64,000 bases of DNA from the NCBI RefSeq assembly GCF_000091045.1, contig NC_006685.1, positions 1,183,701-1,247,700 on the forward strand. Direction: 5' to 3'. Below the pieces are notes generated by a model, which saw only the letters and a program-made list of their open reading frames with translations, was not told the origin of the DNA and searched no databases. Made by a program: the position numbers and the translations under genes. Positions 11,416 to 22,964 of this stretch are shown in pieces (position 1 is the first letter of the stretch; the number at the start of each line of letters is the position of its first letter). Source of the stretch: Cryptococcus deneoformans JEC21. Lineage: Eukaryota > Basidiomycota > Tremellomycetes > Tremellales > Cryptococcaceae.

Positions 11416-12009
11416 ATGCGGCCCCAGCTTTTCCGCCCAGCTCGTACCCTCGGTCGTCGCCTCAATTCCAGCAGCTCCAGCCCGCAGGCGAACCCCAACG
11501 TCCAGAAGGCCGTCGAAAACGCCCAGAAGGCCTATGCCCAGACTGCTGCGACCTTGAAGAAAGCTGCTGGCCCCGTCGGGGAGAAGATTGGTGGTGCTCT
11601 TGGTGGTGCGTGTGTAATGCTGGAGATATAAAGATAGGAGCTAAATTCGGCTTCAGGCTACCGTGAACCCGTCGTCTACAACTCAAAGGTCTTTGCTTCC
11701 ATCTGTCGTCAAGTCTGGCAAGCCGAGAAGCTTTCTCCCCCTCTCGACCTTGCCACATGGGCTCGCGCCTACTCTGAGATCTACGCCAAAGCTTCCAACG
11801 GTGGTTACTGGAAGAATGTCTTGAAGACTGGTGCTTGGGCTGGTTTGGGTGTTGCCGTGAGTAGAGCCGATCATCGGACATTCTTCTATTATTCGTGTTT
11901 GAAATGCTAAAGAGCGACCATTGTATAGGCTCTTGAGGCGTACGGTATCTTCAAAATTGGCGAGATTGTTGGTAGGCGCAACTTGGTTGGTTACAGTCTC
12001 AAGGAATAG
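11416..12009 (+). CDS. ATP20: Mitochondrial ATP synthase subunit g
   Basis: Exons 11416-11605, 11657-11856, 11929-12009; 156 residues. Subunit g sits in the membrane part of F1Fo ATP synthase and supports dimer and crista formation. The N-terminus MRPQLFRPARTLGRRLNSS is Arg-rich without acids, a good mitochondrial presequence. GYREPVVYNSKVFASICRQV is the conserved family block. A short membrane segment with a GxxxG-like pattern (KTGAWAGLGVAALEAYGIF) lies near the end. All three exons join in phase. Together with COX18 and RCF1 in this window it belongs to inner-membrane biogenesis, though the genes are not otherwise linked. Confidence 0.92.
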
Positions 12010-12543
12010 AGTGTTAAAGGGTGCGAGGTGGGGATACGTGACAGGAGGCGTGTCACGGGCAAAGCGCACGAAGAGGCATGACACGTCTGGAGTTTAGACG
12101 TATGCATTTGGATCCGGATATCAACCTGAAGTGAATACTGTTGTATGGTCAACTCTGCAATGCCAAAATGAACACTGGACCAGGAACCATTTTGAGTTCT
12201 GAGGCAGACTTGATTGCCATTGTGGTTGGGCGAGATACAAGGGGTGCGATGCCCAATTTCTCTGATGAGCTATGGCGGATTTGGTGTTTTGCAGGTTCCC
12301 TCGCCTCTTAGGGATGTGTACCATTGCTTGGAGCGGAGCCACGCAAAAACCATACTGCCGTATTACAGTACAAGTGATATGTTTTGACTTGAAAATGTTG
12401 ATTACGTAACACAAGCTGCATTCGAGTAGCAATATATCGAAACAAGACTCACTCCGAAAAGTGTCGGTGAATCTCATCTCTTATACATTGTCCATTTGCC
12501 TCTTCTGCCTTCCTTCCAAAAAATCGTACAGAAGAACATATAC
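12010..12543. other. Intergenic: ATP20 3' end and FRS1 promoter
   Basis: 534 bases. I see no supportable gene; a 118-codon open frame on the minus strand has no family signal or splice partners. The FRS1 leader ends immediately before 12544. Confidence 0.4.
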
Positions 12544-14966
12544 CATGGTAAGTATCATGTAGGAATGATTTTCGAAGAAGGCGCTCAAATTCCTCCGTAG
12601 CCTACCATCACCGTCGACAAGGCCGAGCTCTATAGGCGGTTGGAGAAGGAGTACTGTGAGTGTTTATTACACGCTTACTTGCACGCCACTCAATAATACA
12701 TGTAGCCCACGAAGAGTTTGATGAACTATGTTTCGAGTTTGGTATTGAACTCGACGAGGACGTATGTCATACATTCCTCCAATCGTCACTGATTCACGGG
12801 CTCTAACCGTCACTGAAAACCTATAGACCACCATTCAAGTCGAAGAAGCTCGTAAAAGAGGACTTCCTACTCCACCCCCTCAGCTCAAGATTGAGATTCC
12901 AGCCAATCGATACGACTTGCTCTGTATTGAAGGCCTCGCTAGGGCCTTGAGGATCTTCTTGCAAAAGGATATACCCCCCAGCTACAAGCTCGATATCCCC
13001 GAGAAATTGCAAGAAGTTTATGTCGAAGCTTCTGTATGTTGATCCAGTCCAGTGGACAAAATAGCTGATTTAACCGATTCAATTGTAGACTGCTCCCCTT
13101 CGACCCTACTTTGCCTCAGCCGTTCTTCGTCTTGCCCGACCCATGAACCAACTCGAATACGAATCTTTCATTGATCTTCAAGACAAGCTTCACCAAAACC
13201 TTTGTCGAATGAGGAAGTTCGTTGCTATCGGCACGCATGATTTGGACACTATCGAGGGACCTTTCAGATACATGTGCAAGGACCCTAAACAAATCAAGTT
13301 TGCACCACTTAACAGGGATACGGAGCACACTGCCGAGGAATTGATGACCATATACGAGGTACGATTTGAACTGACGCGCGAAACATGCGAGGTCACTTAC
13401 GGATTTCATATGCTCCTTAGGCCGATAGACATCTCGCCAAGCACTTGCACCTCATTAGGGATGCCCCAGCGTATCCCATCATCTACGACAGCAAGGACCG
13501 AGTATTATCCATGCCCCCTATCATTAATTCTCAGCGTAAGTCACATCATCGACCTTAGTGAACATTGTACTCATGATGAGCAGGCTCTAAGATCGTACCT
13601 GGCAAGACAACCAACATCTTCATTGACACAACCGCCACTGACAAGACCAAACTGTAAGCTTTCCAGTGGGATTGATGAAGATGAGGCTGATGATTTGAAG
13701 TGACATTGTCATTAATATGGTTTGCGCCATGTTTGCTGAGTACTGCAGAGTTCCTTTCTAGTGCGTTCTTTTCAATTCTGAGGACCATGTTTTAACTGTA
13801 TTCAGTATCGAGCCTGTCAGAGTCCACATGCCTGACGGCACTTCCCACATAACTCCGCCTCTGGAACCACGTGCCACCACAGCTTCTTCCTCTTACATCA
13901 ATGCCGCTACCGGTCTTGCCTTGTCCCGCCAGGAGATTTGCACGCTCCTTACCCGTATGTCTCTCTCTGCCACCCCGTCGCCTTCAAACGAGGATCTCCT
14001 CGACGTTCTTGTTCCTTGCACCAGGCCAGACATTCTACACGAATGTGACATCATGGAAGACGCGGCGATTGCCTACGGCTTCAACAAATTGCCGAGAGAG
14101 ATGCCGACTACGAATACTGTGGCTAAGGCTTTCCCTGTGAATAAATTGGGCGATATCATCAGAAAGGAATGTGCGATGGCTGGCTGGGTTGAGGCTTTGC
14201 CTTTGATTTTGGTAAGTTTCAGGACTATAAAAGAATAACTTTACCAATGCTTTGTAGTGCTCTCACGACGAAAACTTCGCCTGGCTCAACCGTCCTGATC
14301 CTGGTCACTACGCTGTCCACCTTGCCAACCCAAAGTCACTCGAGTACCAGGTCGTCCGTACTTCCCTCTTGCCCGGTATGCTTAAAACTGCTCGCGAAAA
14401 CAAGGCTTTGCCTTTGCCCATGAAGATTTTCGAAGTTTCCGACGTTGCCATCCAGGACTCCACCGAGGAAAGGCAGGCTAGGAACTACAGAAGGCTTTGT
14501 GCGGTCTATATGGACAGAAAGGCCGGCTTTGAGGTCGCTCATGGATTGTTGGACAGGGTGATGCAGATTTTAGGAGTTCCTCTCTTGGAAAGGAAGGAAA
14601 ATGAGGGAAACTACGGGTACTATATTGCTTCTGCAGATGGTGAGTGACCTCTTTATGAACTCCTCAACTGTCATGCACTAACTCTGCACAGATCCTACGT
14701 ATCTCCCTGGCAGGGCGGCTCACGTTTTCTATCGACCCAAACCTACTGTCCAGCCTTCTGAACCCACCCCCTCAGCTCCTCCATCCAATCCCATTCAATC
14801 GTTTACTTCTGACCTCAAGGCAGCTTTGCACGCGGAGAAGGGATCCTCATGGGAGAGGGATATCGATATTGGCTCTTTGGGTATCCTGCACCCCAGTGTA
14901 CTTGACAACTTTGAGTTGATCAGACCTTGTTCCGCTTTGGAGATCGACGTGGAACCTTTATTGTAA
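12544..14966 (+). CDS. FRS1: Phenylalanine-tRNA ligase beta subunit (cytosolic)
   Basis: Exons 12544-12546, 12601-12655, 12706-12761, 12827-13033, 13089-13358, 13421-13535, 13584-13653, 13701-13760, 13806-14211, 14258-14639, 14692-14966; 632 residues, typical for the eukaryotic subunit. With the alpha subunit it charges tRNA-Phe. Visible family blocks: [20 protein letters not shown] (B3/B4 editing region entry), [59 protein letters not shown], and the C-terminal [22 protein letters not shown]. The first coding exon is only the ATG, directly followed by GTAAGT; no other in-frame ATG exists in exon 2, so this start is well supported. All phases close exactly. Confidence 0.95.
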
Positions 14967-15152
14967 ATGACCCCATTCGGTCCATATCAATATAGACAAT
15001 ACATGGGTCCATGTCAATATAGATACATGAATGAGGTGTGAGGGGGAATGAAGGTGCAATCTAAAGCCATACTGCCCCATGGCTATGATGACGAAATCTT
15101 AGGAAAAATATTAATACATCTAACAATACAGCAGTACATAACGGATTCGCTC

Positions 15153-18020
15153 TTAAATACCACTCGTGAATTCTCTTTGCTCTTTGATCATCTTCAATTC
15201 TTCCAACCTATCTTTCAATTTGGGGACGCTCAGGAGTTTGTGTTCCAGCTCTTGCTTTTCTTCTTGCAATGCCAGTCGTTTTTCGGCATCAAGATGAGTA
15301 AACGTGTACCCGCCTTGTCCATCATATTCAAGAACCATGGTGTGGAACTTCCAAAGGGAGGGTCGATGGGATACCGTCATTAGAGTGATACCCAGGGCTA
15401 CAAGGGGTTCAATTGACAGTTGTCACCAGAAAATGGAAAGACGTACAGGTGGCATGATCATACATGGTCTTTTCAATCTCGAGTGTCACCGCGCTGGTGC
15501 ATTCGTCCAGAATTGCGTACTGAACGATTCAGATCAGCGAATGCTTTGAAACTTTTGCTGAACAGACTTCACCTTTGGCTTATGATAAAACAACCGGGCC
15601 ATGGCGATCCTCTGTTTGTCTCCACCACTCAGAGTGTCCCTCCATTCTCTCACAGCGTCCCACCCTCCTTCTCTTTCAATAATTCCAGCCATCTCTACTA
15701 CTTCAAGGATCTTTGAAAGATCCTCATCAGATTTTCCATGGGACAGCATATCAGCGTGACTGTGGGGGTAGATTATCTGGTCACGAAGTGTACCGGTGCA
15801 AAGGTACGGCCTTTGCGGAATATAAGTGAACTGGTTCGAAGGGGGCTTGTAGACCGTTCCCCCTGAATGATGTTAGCATTCAGCCACACTGGTTACAACC
15901 GACCCTTACCATAAACAGGCCAAAGGCCACCAAGGATCCTGAATAAACTGCTTTTCCCGCAACCATTTGGACCGATTACTAGGAGGTGTTTCTAGTGACC
16001 GCATTAGTTCCAAGTGCTTAACGAACTAGATTATAAGAACGGCTTACACCAGGCTTAACGTGGAATGACATAGACTTGACTAAGACGTCTCCATTCGGAC
16101 TGATAAGGGGGACTTGATCAAACTCGATCTCATCTGATTCTATAATCTTGCCTCTACCTTGCAGAACTGACAGATGTTAGTAATCAGGACGCTTTTCAGT
16201 GACTCTGATTCTAGGAGCACCCACGTACTTTTGGCATTATTCTCAGTGCTAACACTGCTCACAAGCTTCTTTTGGTACTCCCCTTTTTTCGCGTGTTCCA
16301 TTGTTTCGAAAAGCTCTGACACTCTAGAGGTATACCCAGCTAGCTCTGCCATGTCCTGATCATTAATGAGTATGACAATTCTTCAACTGTTTTGTCCTGC
16401 TCACCTTGTAGCTATACATAACTCTTCCAAAGGCATCACTTGAGGATAATAGCAATCTTCGGTTCGTTACAAAGCCTGCCATTCATCAGCACATTGAGAG
16501 GTAACCAAGATTGGGATACTGACCCTCAGTTCTACTTCCCAGATCTCCTTCCTTCATACCCAAAGCACTTCCTCCAAATACAGGTATCGCGCAAATGCAC
16601 AGTCCCAGACTGCCCCACAACCATTTGATGACACCTTCTTCCGCCATTCCGTGACCCACGCGAATCTTTAGAATGCGATTGATGTGCTTGACAAGCGCAA
16701 AATAGCCCCTTTCAATAACATTCTTTTCGAACTCCTCACCATGATACAAAGCTACTTCCTCAGCTGATTCAAGCAAACGGGAATGGGTAAAACGGAGTTC
16801 GCCCTCAAGTTTGGCTGGAAATGTAGTGCAAGATTAGCCAATGTGAAAGACTGTGTTAAAAGTCACCGACCTTCATGAGCTGTATAAGCGCCAAACGGTG
16901 GAGTAATGGCCCGCACTGGAGACAAAATCAGACGGTGCACGCATGATGATGAAAAGCAGATAGCGGACTCACAGAGAGTAGCACTAGTTTGTACAAGGAT
17001 AGTCAAGAGTACAAGGCTTTCTGCACCAACATTCCTGGATAGTTGATAGTTGTAAAGTCTATACTCCATTAGTCCTCCTCGGCCTTGCTCAAAATCTGCA
17101 GACTTACATGACATCTAGCACAGGCTTGGCAATGTTTGAGTATATCTCAGCCAGCTTGCTACTAAGCTGCTGAATATCTTCTGCCAAATATTGGTCTGCA
17201 TTCTTTATCCTGTCATCAAGATTTGCAAGTTTGTAGAATAATTGCTCGCCATCCTTGTCGCCACCACTTTCGACTCCGGGCGGGTCAAGGTACATGGTCA
17301 GAGCGTACTTGGTCAACCTGGAAATGCCATCAGAGGAGAGGTCTTTGGAGAGGTGAAGAAGAATCACCTTGTACGATAAGCAAGGCCCAATTCGGACTGA
17401 AGATATTCCAACATTGAATTGGTGTAAGTTGCCGGAATAGCGACTAGTAACCACCTTGCTATGTTCATAAGGAACGCATGCGGGTTGGCAGTGACAAGAG
17501 AAGAAACTATTCTGTAACTCTACGATTTAGCTTCCTGGTCCAGGTAGGATTAGTTAATATAGATCCATTTACCTTCCATCAAGGTCAGCCACATATAGAC
17601 TCAACCCCGTCCTGCCGACCAAAAAAGCCGAGTGCAGCGCCAGCATGGCGGCCTCTTTACTTTTCAGACTAGGTATAACAATCCTAATAAGTCGCTTCAA
17701 ACGAACATGGAATAGTGGATCTTTGATGGACCCCGTAATACCATGCTTGGCACCTGTTTTTCCTTATAAGCATTGGGGACGGCACCCTCAACCGGCATAG
17801 ACCAACCTTTATCTCTTTTTCCATTTCCTTTTCCTCCAGGAGCTCCTTTGGCACCCCTACCAGTGAGAGATCCGTAGGTACTGATAAGACAGTATATCAC
17901 AAATGCAGCTGTGAATGCACGTTGGAATATCGGGCGATGTTGGAGATACGAATTGAGGATGAATTTAAAACGGGAGCGGAGGGTGTCTTTGGTTAGTGGA
18001 ACTATGTGGGAGGATGGCAT
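15153..18020 (-). CDS. Peroxisomal ABC half-transporter, ABCD family (PXA1/PXA2-like)
   Basis: Fourteen exons: 18020..17807, 17753..17573, 17511..17368, 17317..17108, 17058..16973, 16915..16871, 16814..16524, 16475..16405, 16355..16229, 16166..16048, 15991..15910, 15862..15573, 15519..15447, 15397..15153; 725 residues. ABCD proteins dimerise in the peroxisomal membrane and import long-chain acyl-CoA for beta-oxidation. Family features: [18 protein letters not shown], the EEA-like motif in [18 protein letters not shown], Walker [10 protein letters not shown] (about 503-511), signature LSGGDKQR (about 601-608) and Walker B YAILDE (about 621-626). A C-terminal coiled coil of about 50 residues ends the protein. 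Whether it is the PXA1 or PXA2 partner cannot be decided here. Confidence 0.93.
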
Positions 18021-18539
18021 GGGTGAGTTTGTCTATGGTTCTGCTGGTATATTGGTTGGGTGGACAACTAGGCATTTGTCGTTTACTGTCCAAACATAAT
18101 AGACATCGTCCATCGTCCGTCCATCGGTGGCTGTCAAGTCACTGTTACTTTCGCACATGCGCGCATCCTCCCACCGTCGCACCGGCTATCATGCAGTCGC
18201 ACACAGCCGGCAACGCGGTTTATTTACCGGAAGCATTTCTGTCCTCCTCCTTACCTTTCTTTTTCCGCGCACGTCAATCAGACTCGGCATGCGTGATTCT
18301 TCTGAGCAGACGTTTTGTTCTTCTCGCACATCAGGGTCTAAAATCATTCGCCTACGCATTTTCCTTCCCTTCAGCGGAACTGCAAGCGAAACGAAGTGCA
18401 TGATTACTCTCCGACTTCACCTCTGTCGTCCGTTGACACCACAATGGCTTGAAATGGAACGAAATATGCAGGTCATTCTTCGCTGCAGATTATCAGCACG
18501 TCTCCTTTGACCGCCTCGAGGACTTTCAATAGTACAACG
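18021..18539. promoter_or_regulatory. Divergent promoter between ABCD transporter and small gene
   Basis: 519 bases without a supportable gene; overlapping open frames of up to 135 codons on both strands lack family signal and continue into neighbouring genes. It holds the promoters of the two divergent genes. Confidence 0.4.
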
Positions 18540-19098
18540 ATGTCGTTACCAGACCTGCTTGACTCACTGGATATGACAGCGGGTATAGGAGCGAAGGCCT
18601 GGAGCTCGGGTAGAAGTAACATTGTGACGAAAGTATGAGATATGGCGCTTCGTCGATAACATCTTGGGCTCAGATGAAGTGTATTTAAAGGTGGGCCGAT
18701 TGATTTTCATTTTAGCATCAAATAAGTTCTGCAATAAAAGTTCAACTAAGGACTTGAAGATGCCTGAAGCCAGCACTGATAGTAGTACTCAAACCAGCGT
18801 TTCTCAGCGAGACGCTACAACGACCTCGCCGAACACCACAGAAGTCACGTAAGTTCCCCATCCTATCTGCTGGAAATGACAAAGTTAAATGATGCTATGT
18901 TCTGGATACAGTAGCTCTATGGTCCCTAACATCCCCCCTCATCTGGAGGAAAAGTGGCAAGAAGTCGTTATTAGGACTCAAGAGTACGTCGAGAGTCGAG
19001 CTACTGGATCTGGGAGAGCTATCCCTAGCCTGTCACTGAATCCGAGGCATTATGATAGTCAACCTTCCCAGGCAGTCAGTAGTCATCTAAATACATGA
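18540..19098 (+). CDS. Small protein of unknown function, internal structure unresolved
   Basis: The start ATG at 18540 opens a frame of 31 residues (MSLPDLLDSLDMTAGIG...) that ends at a stop just after 18632. A second open stretch, 18631-18852, contains YEIWRFVDNILGSDEVYL and runs to a good donor GTAAGT after 18851. It joins in frame through an intron ending at 18911 to a last exon with IPPHLEEKWQEVV, ending at the stop at 19096-19098. The first two parts are one base out of phase. Either a 118-base intron (18633-18750, phase-correct) removes the middle stretch, or a single-base frameshift lies at about 18630-18633. I recognise no family. Low-complexity Ser/Thr sequence lies between the two better-ordered segments. 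The last intron and the C-terminal exon are the best supported parts. Confidence 0.45.
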
Positions 19099-19178
19099 CT
19101 TTCTACACTATACTATAGATAGCTAGAGGGGATAAAGCATGGATGAATTTCGAAAAAAATTTCCCTTTGCCTATCAGC

Positions 19179-20615
19179 TCAAGGTAACCCATCTTTCCAG
19201 GCCATGTCCATAGCTTCTTGTTGCTTCTTTTGTACCCACTCATACGCAACACTAAAAAAGCTCTCAGTTTTGTCAATTTCAAGCATTGATTTGACCCACG
19301 AGAAATCTTTGCTGGCCCAATCCCCATCCCCATCTGAACAAATGGCCTCGTATATGCTTTTCGACGCCGAAGTCAATGGTGTGGCAAGGTTATGTTTATT
19401 GGCCGCCTGTAGGGCCAGGTTCACATCTTTAAGCATCAAACGAGTTTGGAAGCCACCGGAATATCCGCGAGAAGCTGGGGTCCCCGGAATCGAAGAGATA
19501 GGGGGATTAACACGGGATGACCAAGAGGAACCTGAGGAAGTGTTGATCACGCTTTGAAGAAGAGCAATGTCGATGTTGAGTGAACGTCCCAAGGCAAGAC
19601 CCTCCGATAGCGCTATTTGATTCGAAGCTAATACAAGGCTTTTTCTGAACTCAGTCTTCTGCAAAAAATTGACCTCTTGGTAGATACGTACTTGTTGCAA
19701 ACCTTGACGCCGACGCCAGTACCGCTTCCTCCACACTCAATTACACCCCCCTCCCTTGCCATCATTTGAAGAAGTGGCATTGCCAGACGGGTGGCTATAG
19801 GAGCAGGGGATCCGAACATAATCGTCAATTCACCCCTTTCAGCCGCCACTGTGCCGCCTGATACGGGTGCGTCAATCATCAAGGCTGCCCTAGAGGTCGA
19901 ATCATGAATGAGAGACGAAATGGAGAGGGAGACTGTCGGGTCGAGGGTTGTTTGGTCAACAAGCATTGTGTGGACGTGGATGGGCTGGGTAGCAGGAGTG
20001 GATGCATCGATCATTGATGGCGATTCCTTTTTAACTCCCTCCTCTTGAGTAACCGTGTTTGATAGTAGTGAAGTGTCTGATAACAGGAGGGTTTCCGACA
20101 AAGGAGGAGTATCCATTGGCAACTTGGCCAGGCCGGCCAGTATGCCATTGTCCTGGTCGAGATAAACCGCTTGAACCTGGGGTGTTGAAGGTAGCATCGT
20201 AAACACCTTCGATGCACCCATTACCATCCTGCCTATGTCAAGTTCCATTTATTGTAAAAGGTAGAAGCCAAAAGACCTACTCTTTTCCAGTCCCCACTCG
20301 CTCAGCTCGGCTCGCTAGATCTTGACCACCGCGGTTCCTTAATTCACGTATAAAAGACTCTGCTCTGGAGTCCTCATGCTCGCAGAACAGGAAGGTTGGC
20401 GTTACGGAAGGACTAACTTTTTGATAGAACTGATGTGTTTTTAGAAAAAGATTCAAAGCCATGGGATGACCTAGCACGCTTATCAGTAATCTGTTGGCTA
20501 TATTGCTACGTCGTAGCCGGTCTGACGGTCTTTCATCGCATTAAGTTCGCCACTCACCCATAGCGCCTAGGCCTATCCAGCCTGTGGTATGAATACGCGG
20601 CAACTTGGTGGGCAT
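19179..20615 (-). CDS. 3-hydroxyisobutyrate dehydrogenase, mitochondrial type
   Basis: Exons 20615..20558, 20470..20281, 20228..19692, 19644..19179; 416 residues. The enzyme oxidises 3-hydroxyisobutyrate to methylmalonate semialdehyde with NAD in valine breakdown. Motifs: GWIGLGAMGHPMALNL (Rossmann glycine loop and family signature), MIDAPVSGGTVAAERGELTIM (the DAPVSGG block), GSGTGVGVKVCNK with the catalytic lysine, and FxLxLMLKDVNLALQ-type sequence (FQTRLMLKDVNLALQAA). The protein is about 100 residues longer than usual because of an insert in the segment after GLAKLPMDT, rich in Ser/Leu/Thr, and a longer loop (SSIPGTPASRGYSGG). No clear presequence precedes the Rossmann loop, so mitochondrial location is family knowledge only. 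Divergent from the SR-rich gene, with 262 bases between starts. Confidence 0.9.
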
Positions 20616-20877
20616 CAGGACGTTCGATATATGGGTAGTGAAAAGGCGGTGCGACCTGTCGGATCATGTTGTATACGCATGTATATATATCCTGGCCATA
20701 GAGTATCAGCGGTCACCTGCCAAACGAACAGTGGACACCCTCCACCGCCCGTCCACATGGGCGTACGTAATCACAAATCCCATTAGTAGCCGAGTGCTCA
20801 TTTTATCCTTCTTTCGTCCGTCAAAGGTAATCTCTGTTGTGTTTTTCATTCCCTCAAATAAAAACATCAATCATATA

Positions 20878-22692
20878 ATGCCTCGCTCACCCTCCCCACC
20901 GCCACGTCTTCCTCGCCGTCCCTTCATTGAAGACAGCCCGCAACGCTTTAGAGATCGCGATCCTAGAGACGATTATCGTTACCGCGGTGAACCTTCTAGG
21001 TATCGAGGTCCCGCCGGTTTCGATAGAGATCGCAGGGATCCAAGAGACCGCGACTGGCGTGATAGGGATGTAGAAAGGGACTATGATAGAGGCTCTAGAT
21101 TTGGAGGGCGTCAAAGCTGGTATGCGAGAGACAGGGACGCGGAAAGGATGAGGGAAAGAGATGATAGGGATCGAATAAGAAGTCCTTTGCCTGTCCGACC
21201 AGGCATTTCGCTCATCGATAGAGACGAACGACCGCGAGACGAACGACCGCGAGAGTCAATAGAAGGGTCAACGAAGGCCAGGTCTGAAGGGACACCAGAA
21301 GAAGGGCAGATAACGTCGCCTGTGGTAGCGCCTCCTACGATTTCAGGCTTGCCGCCGAGACCGCGTTCTCCTCCCCGCTCACCGCCTCGAAGGCGGTCAA
21401 GGTCTCCACCGCCTTTTAGACGGTTCGATAGGGAGTCTTGGAGGGATAGAGAACGGGACAGAGAGAGGGATCGGTTTTATCGACGACGATCGCCGTCACC
21501 ATATTCCCCTATACGTCGCCGTCGTTCACCATCCGTATCAAGTGCCTCGACGCCCTCACGTTCTTCCCGCTTTTCTCCGATCAAACGCGGAATTTCACCC
21601 GCAGAACGAAGCAGGTATACACGTTCTCCCATGTCTGAGAAGCCGCAGCGCCTCACTTCACCCGAGCCAATGTCGCCCATAGACCATTCTCGACCTCTGT
21701 CACGAACATCCGTATCCGGGCCCACTCGCCCCCAAACACCAACCTCACTTCCTCCTACCTTGTCAACCCCACAACAACCTGCTCCAGCTTTAGCTCATAC
21801 TCAGCCTTTATCAACTCCATCAGTCTCTACTTTCCCTAAACGTCCTCCCCCGACCGGGCCTCGCTCTGAACGTCTCGGTTTAGTACCGCCTACAGGTCCG
21901 CGTGCACTCGCCCATCTTTACGGGGGACGTCCTGCTGCCCCAAGAGTGCCCTACGCAACTCCCATTGCTGGTCTGTCCAGTACAAACCCGACGCCCACAG
22001 CAACCGTAAAAAATGACTTCCACGCTAGTACGACCCCTGAAACACCAACTGCTACATTTGGAGCCCATGCTCCTCCTACTGGGCCCAGTTCTGGGAGGTT
22101 GTCGTGGTCTGAGAGGAAGAATGTGCTGTCTCAGCCTCACCCAATATCGACATCTGAGCAGACATCAAACTTCAACCCTTATGCACCTTTACCTTCTTAT
22201 AATGGACAGGCCGCTAATCGGCGAGGAGACTCTTCATCGCCTGCACCCGCACCACATCCATCTTCGTCAGTGTCAACAACACCGCTTCCACGAATTTTGA
22301 CACCGGCTGCAGAAGAGTCTCCAAATGTGGAGGAATCAGTGGTCGCCGAAGAGGAACTGGCAGAGAGGAAAGCAAAGGAAGAACAAGCAAGGATCCTGGC
22401 AGAGCTGCCCCCTGTTTTGATCGGATTTGGAGGCTCAGCATGGGAGACTGAAGTGCGTTTTCTTATTTCCTAAGACATTCTTGTTTCTGACAAATAATAG
22501 TTGGCGTCACACATGCATCATTACACGTCACTTGTTCAAAATACTCTCCGCCTCCAAGCCGCTCAAAGACTTGCTGCAGCGAGTTTGGCTGATGCTGAAG
22601 CCGAGAGAGTCGCAGTAATGGAGCGAAGTAAAATTTGTGATGAGCAGTTGATGTCGGGTACATTGGGTGTGGGGATTATCGGTGGGATCTGA
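20878..22692 (+). CDS. Arg/Ser-rich protein, probable RNA-processing factor
   Basis: Exons 20878-22452 and 22501-22692; 588 residues. The first 250 residues are built from RD/RE/RS dipeptides and SPxxR motifs (for example PRSPPRSPPRRRSRSPP), as in SR-like splicing proteins; a duplicated DERPR unit occurs near 21228-21257. The middle is Pro/Ser/Thr-rich and the last 100 residues are ordered: an acidic EEELAERKAKEEQARIL coiled segment, a short IGFGGSAWETE motif across the intron, and an Ala-rich helix. There is no RRM or zinc finger. The start at 20878 (MPRSPSPPPRLP) is the first ATG after the promoter; the frame is open further upstream only across the divergent promoter. A role in splicing is inference from composition; I do not recognise the exact orthologue. 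Confidence 0.75.
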
Positions 22693-22964
22693 TATGTCAG
22701 GTGACCAGTTGTTTAGCTGTCTAAAATGTCGATATGCCGCGTACATTACTCGCGAACGTCCCCTCCTATGTACTTGTATCGCGTGATTGCTGCATTCTAT
22801 GCCAAAGGTATATTCGTCGACAGTGGAGGTGAAATTTCCTGCCTCCAGCCGGCCTGCTTGATGTTACAAATACATGCATACAAAAATGATAAGAAGGCCA
22901 CGTATGGGCACGCGGTGTGAATTTGATAATACTATCCGAAATAGGTAAACGGATTCTTCCCTTT

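Noticed and set aside
11462..12084. Minus-strand frames of 133-139 codons over ATP20
   Set aside because: Antisense shadow of the ATP20 exons.
13654..13700. Box C/D snoRNA inside an FRS1 intron (TGATGA and CTGA motifs)
   Set aside because: The intron is only 47 bases and lacks a terminal stem and correct box spacing.
20605..20877. Open frame extending the SR-rich protein upstream from 20605
   Set aside because: It covers the divergent promoter and the first coding exon of the opposite-strand 3-hydroxyisobutyrate dehydrogenase; the normal ATG at 20878 fits an SR-protein start.
22766..22964. Extended C-terminus of TFIIE alpha in the continuous frame (KLCMAEKGRIRLP...)
   Set aside because: A 53-base GT-AG intron at 22992-23044 leads to a short tail AYAQAMYG, typical of TFIIE alpha.
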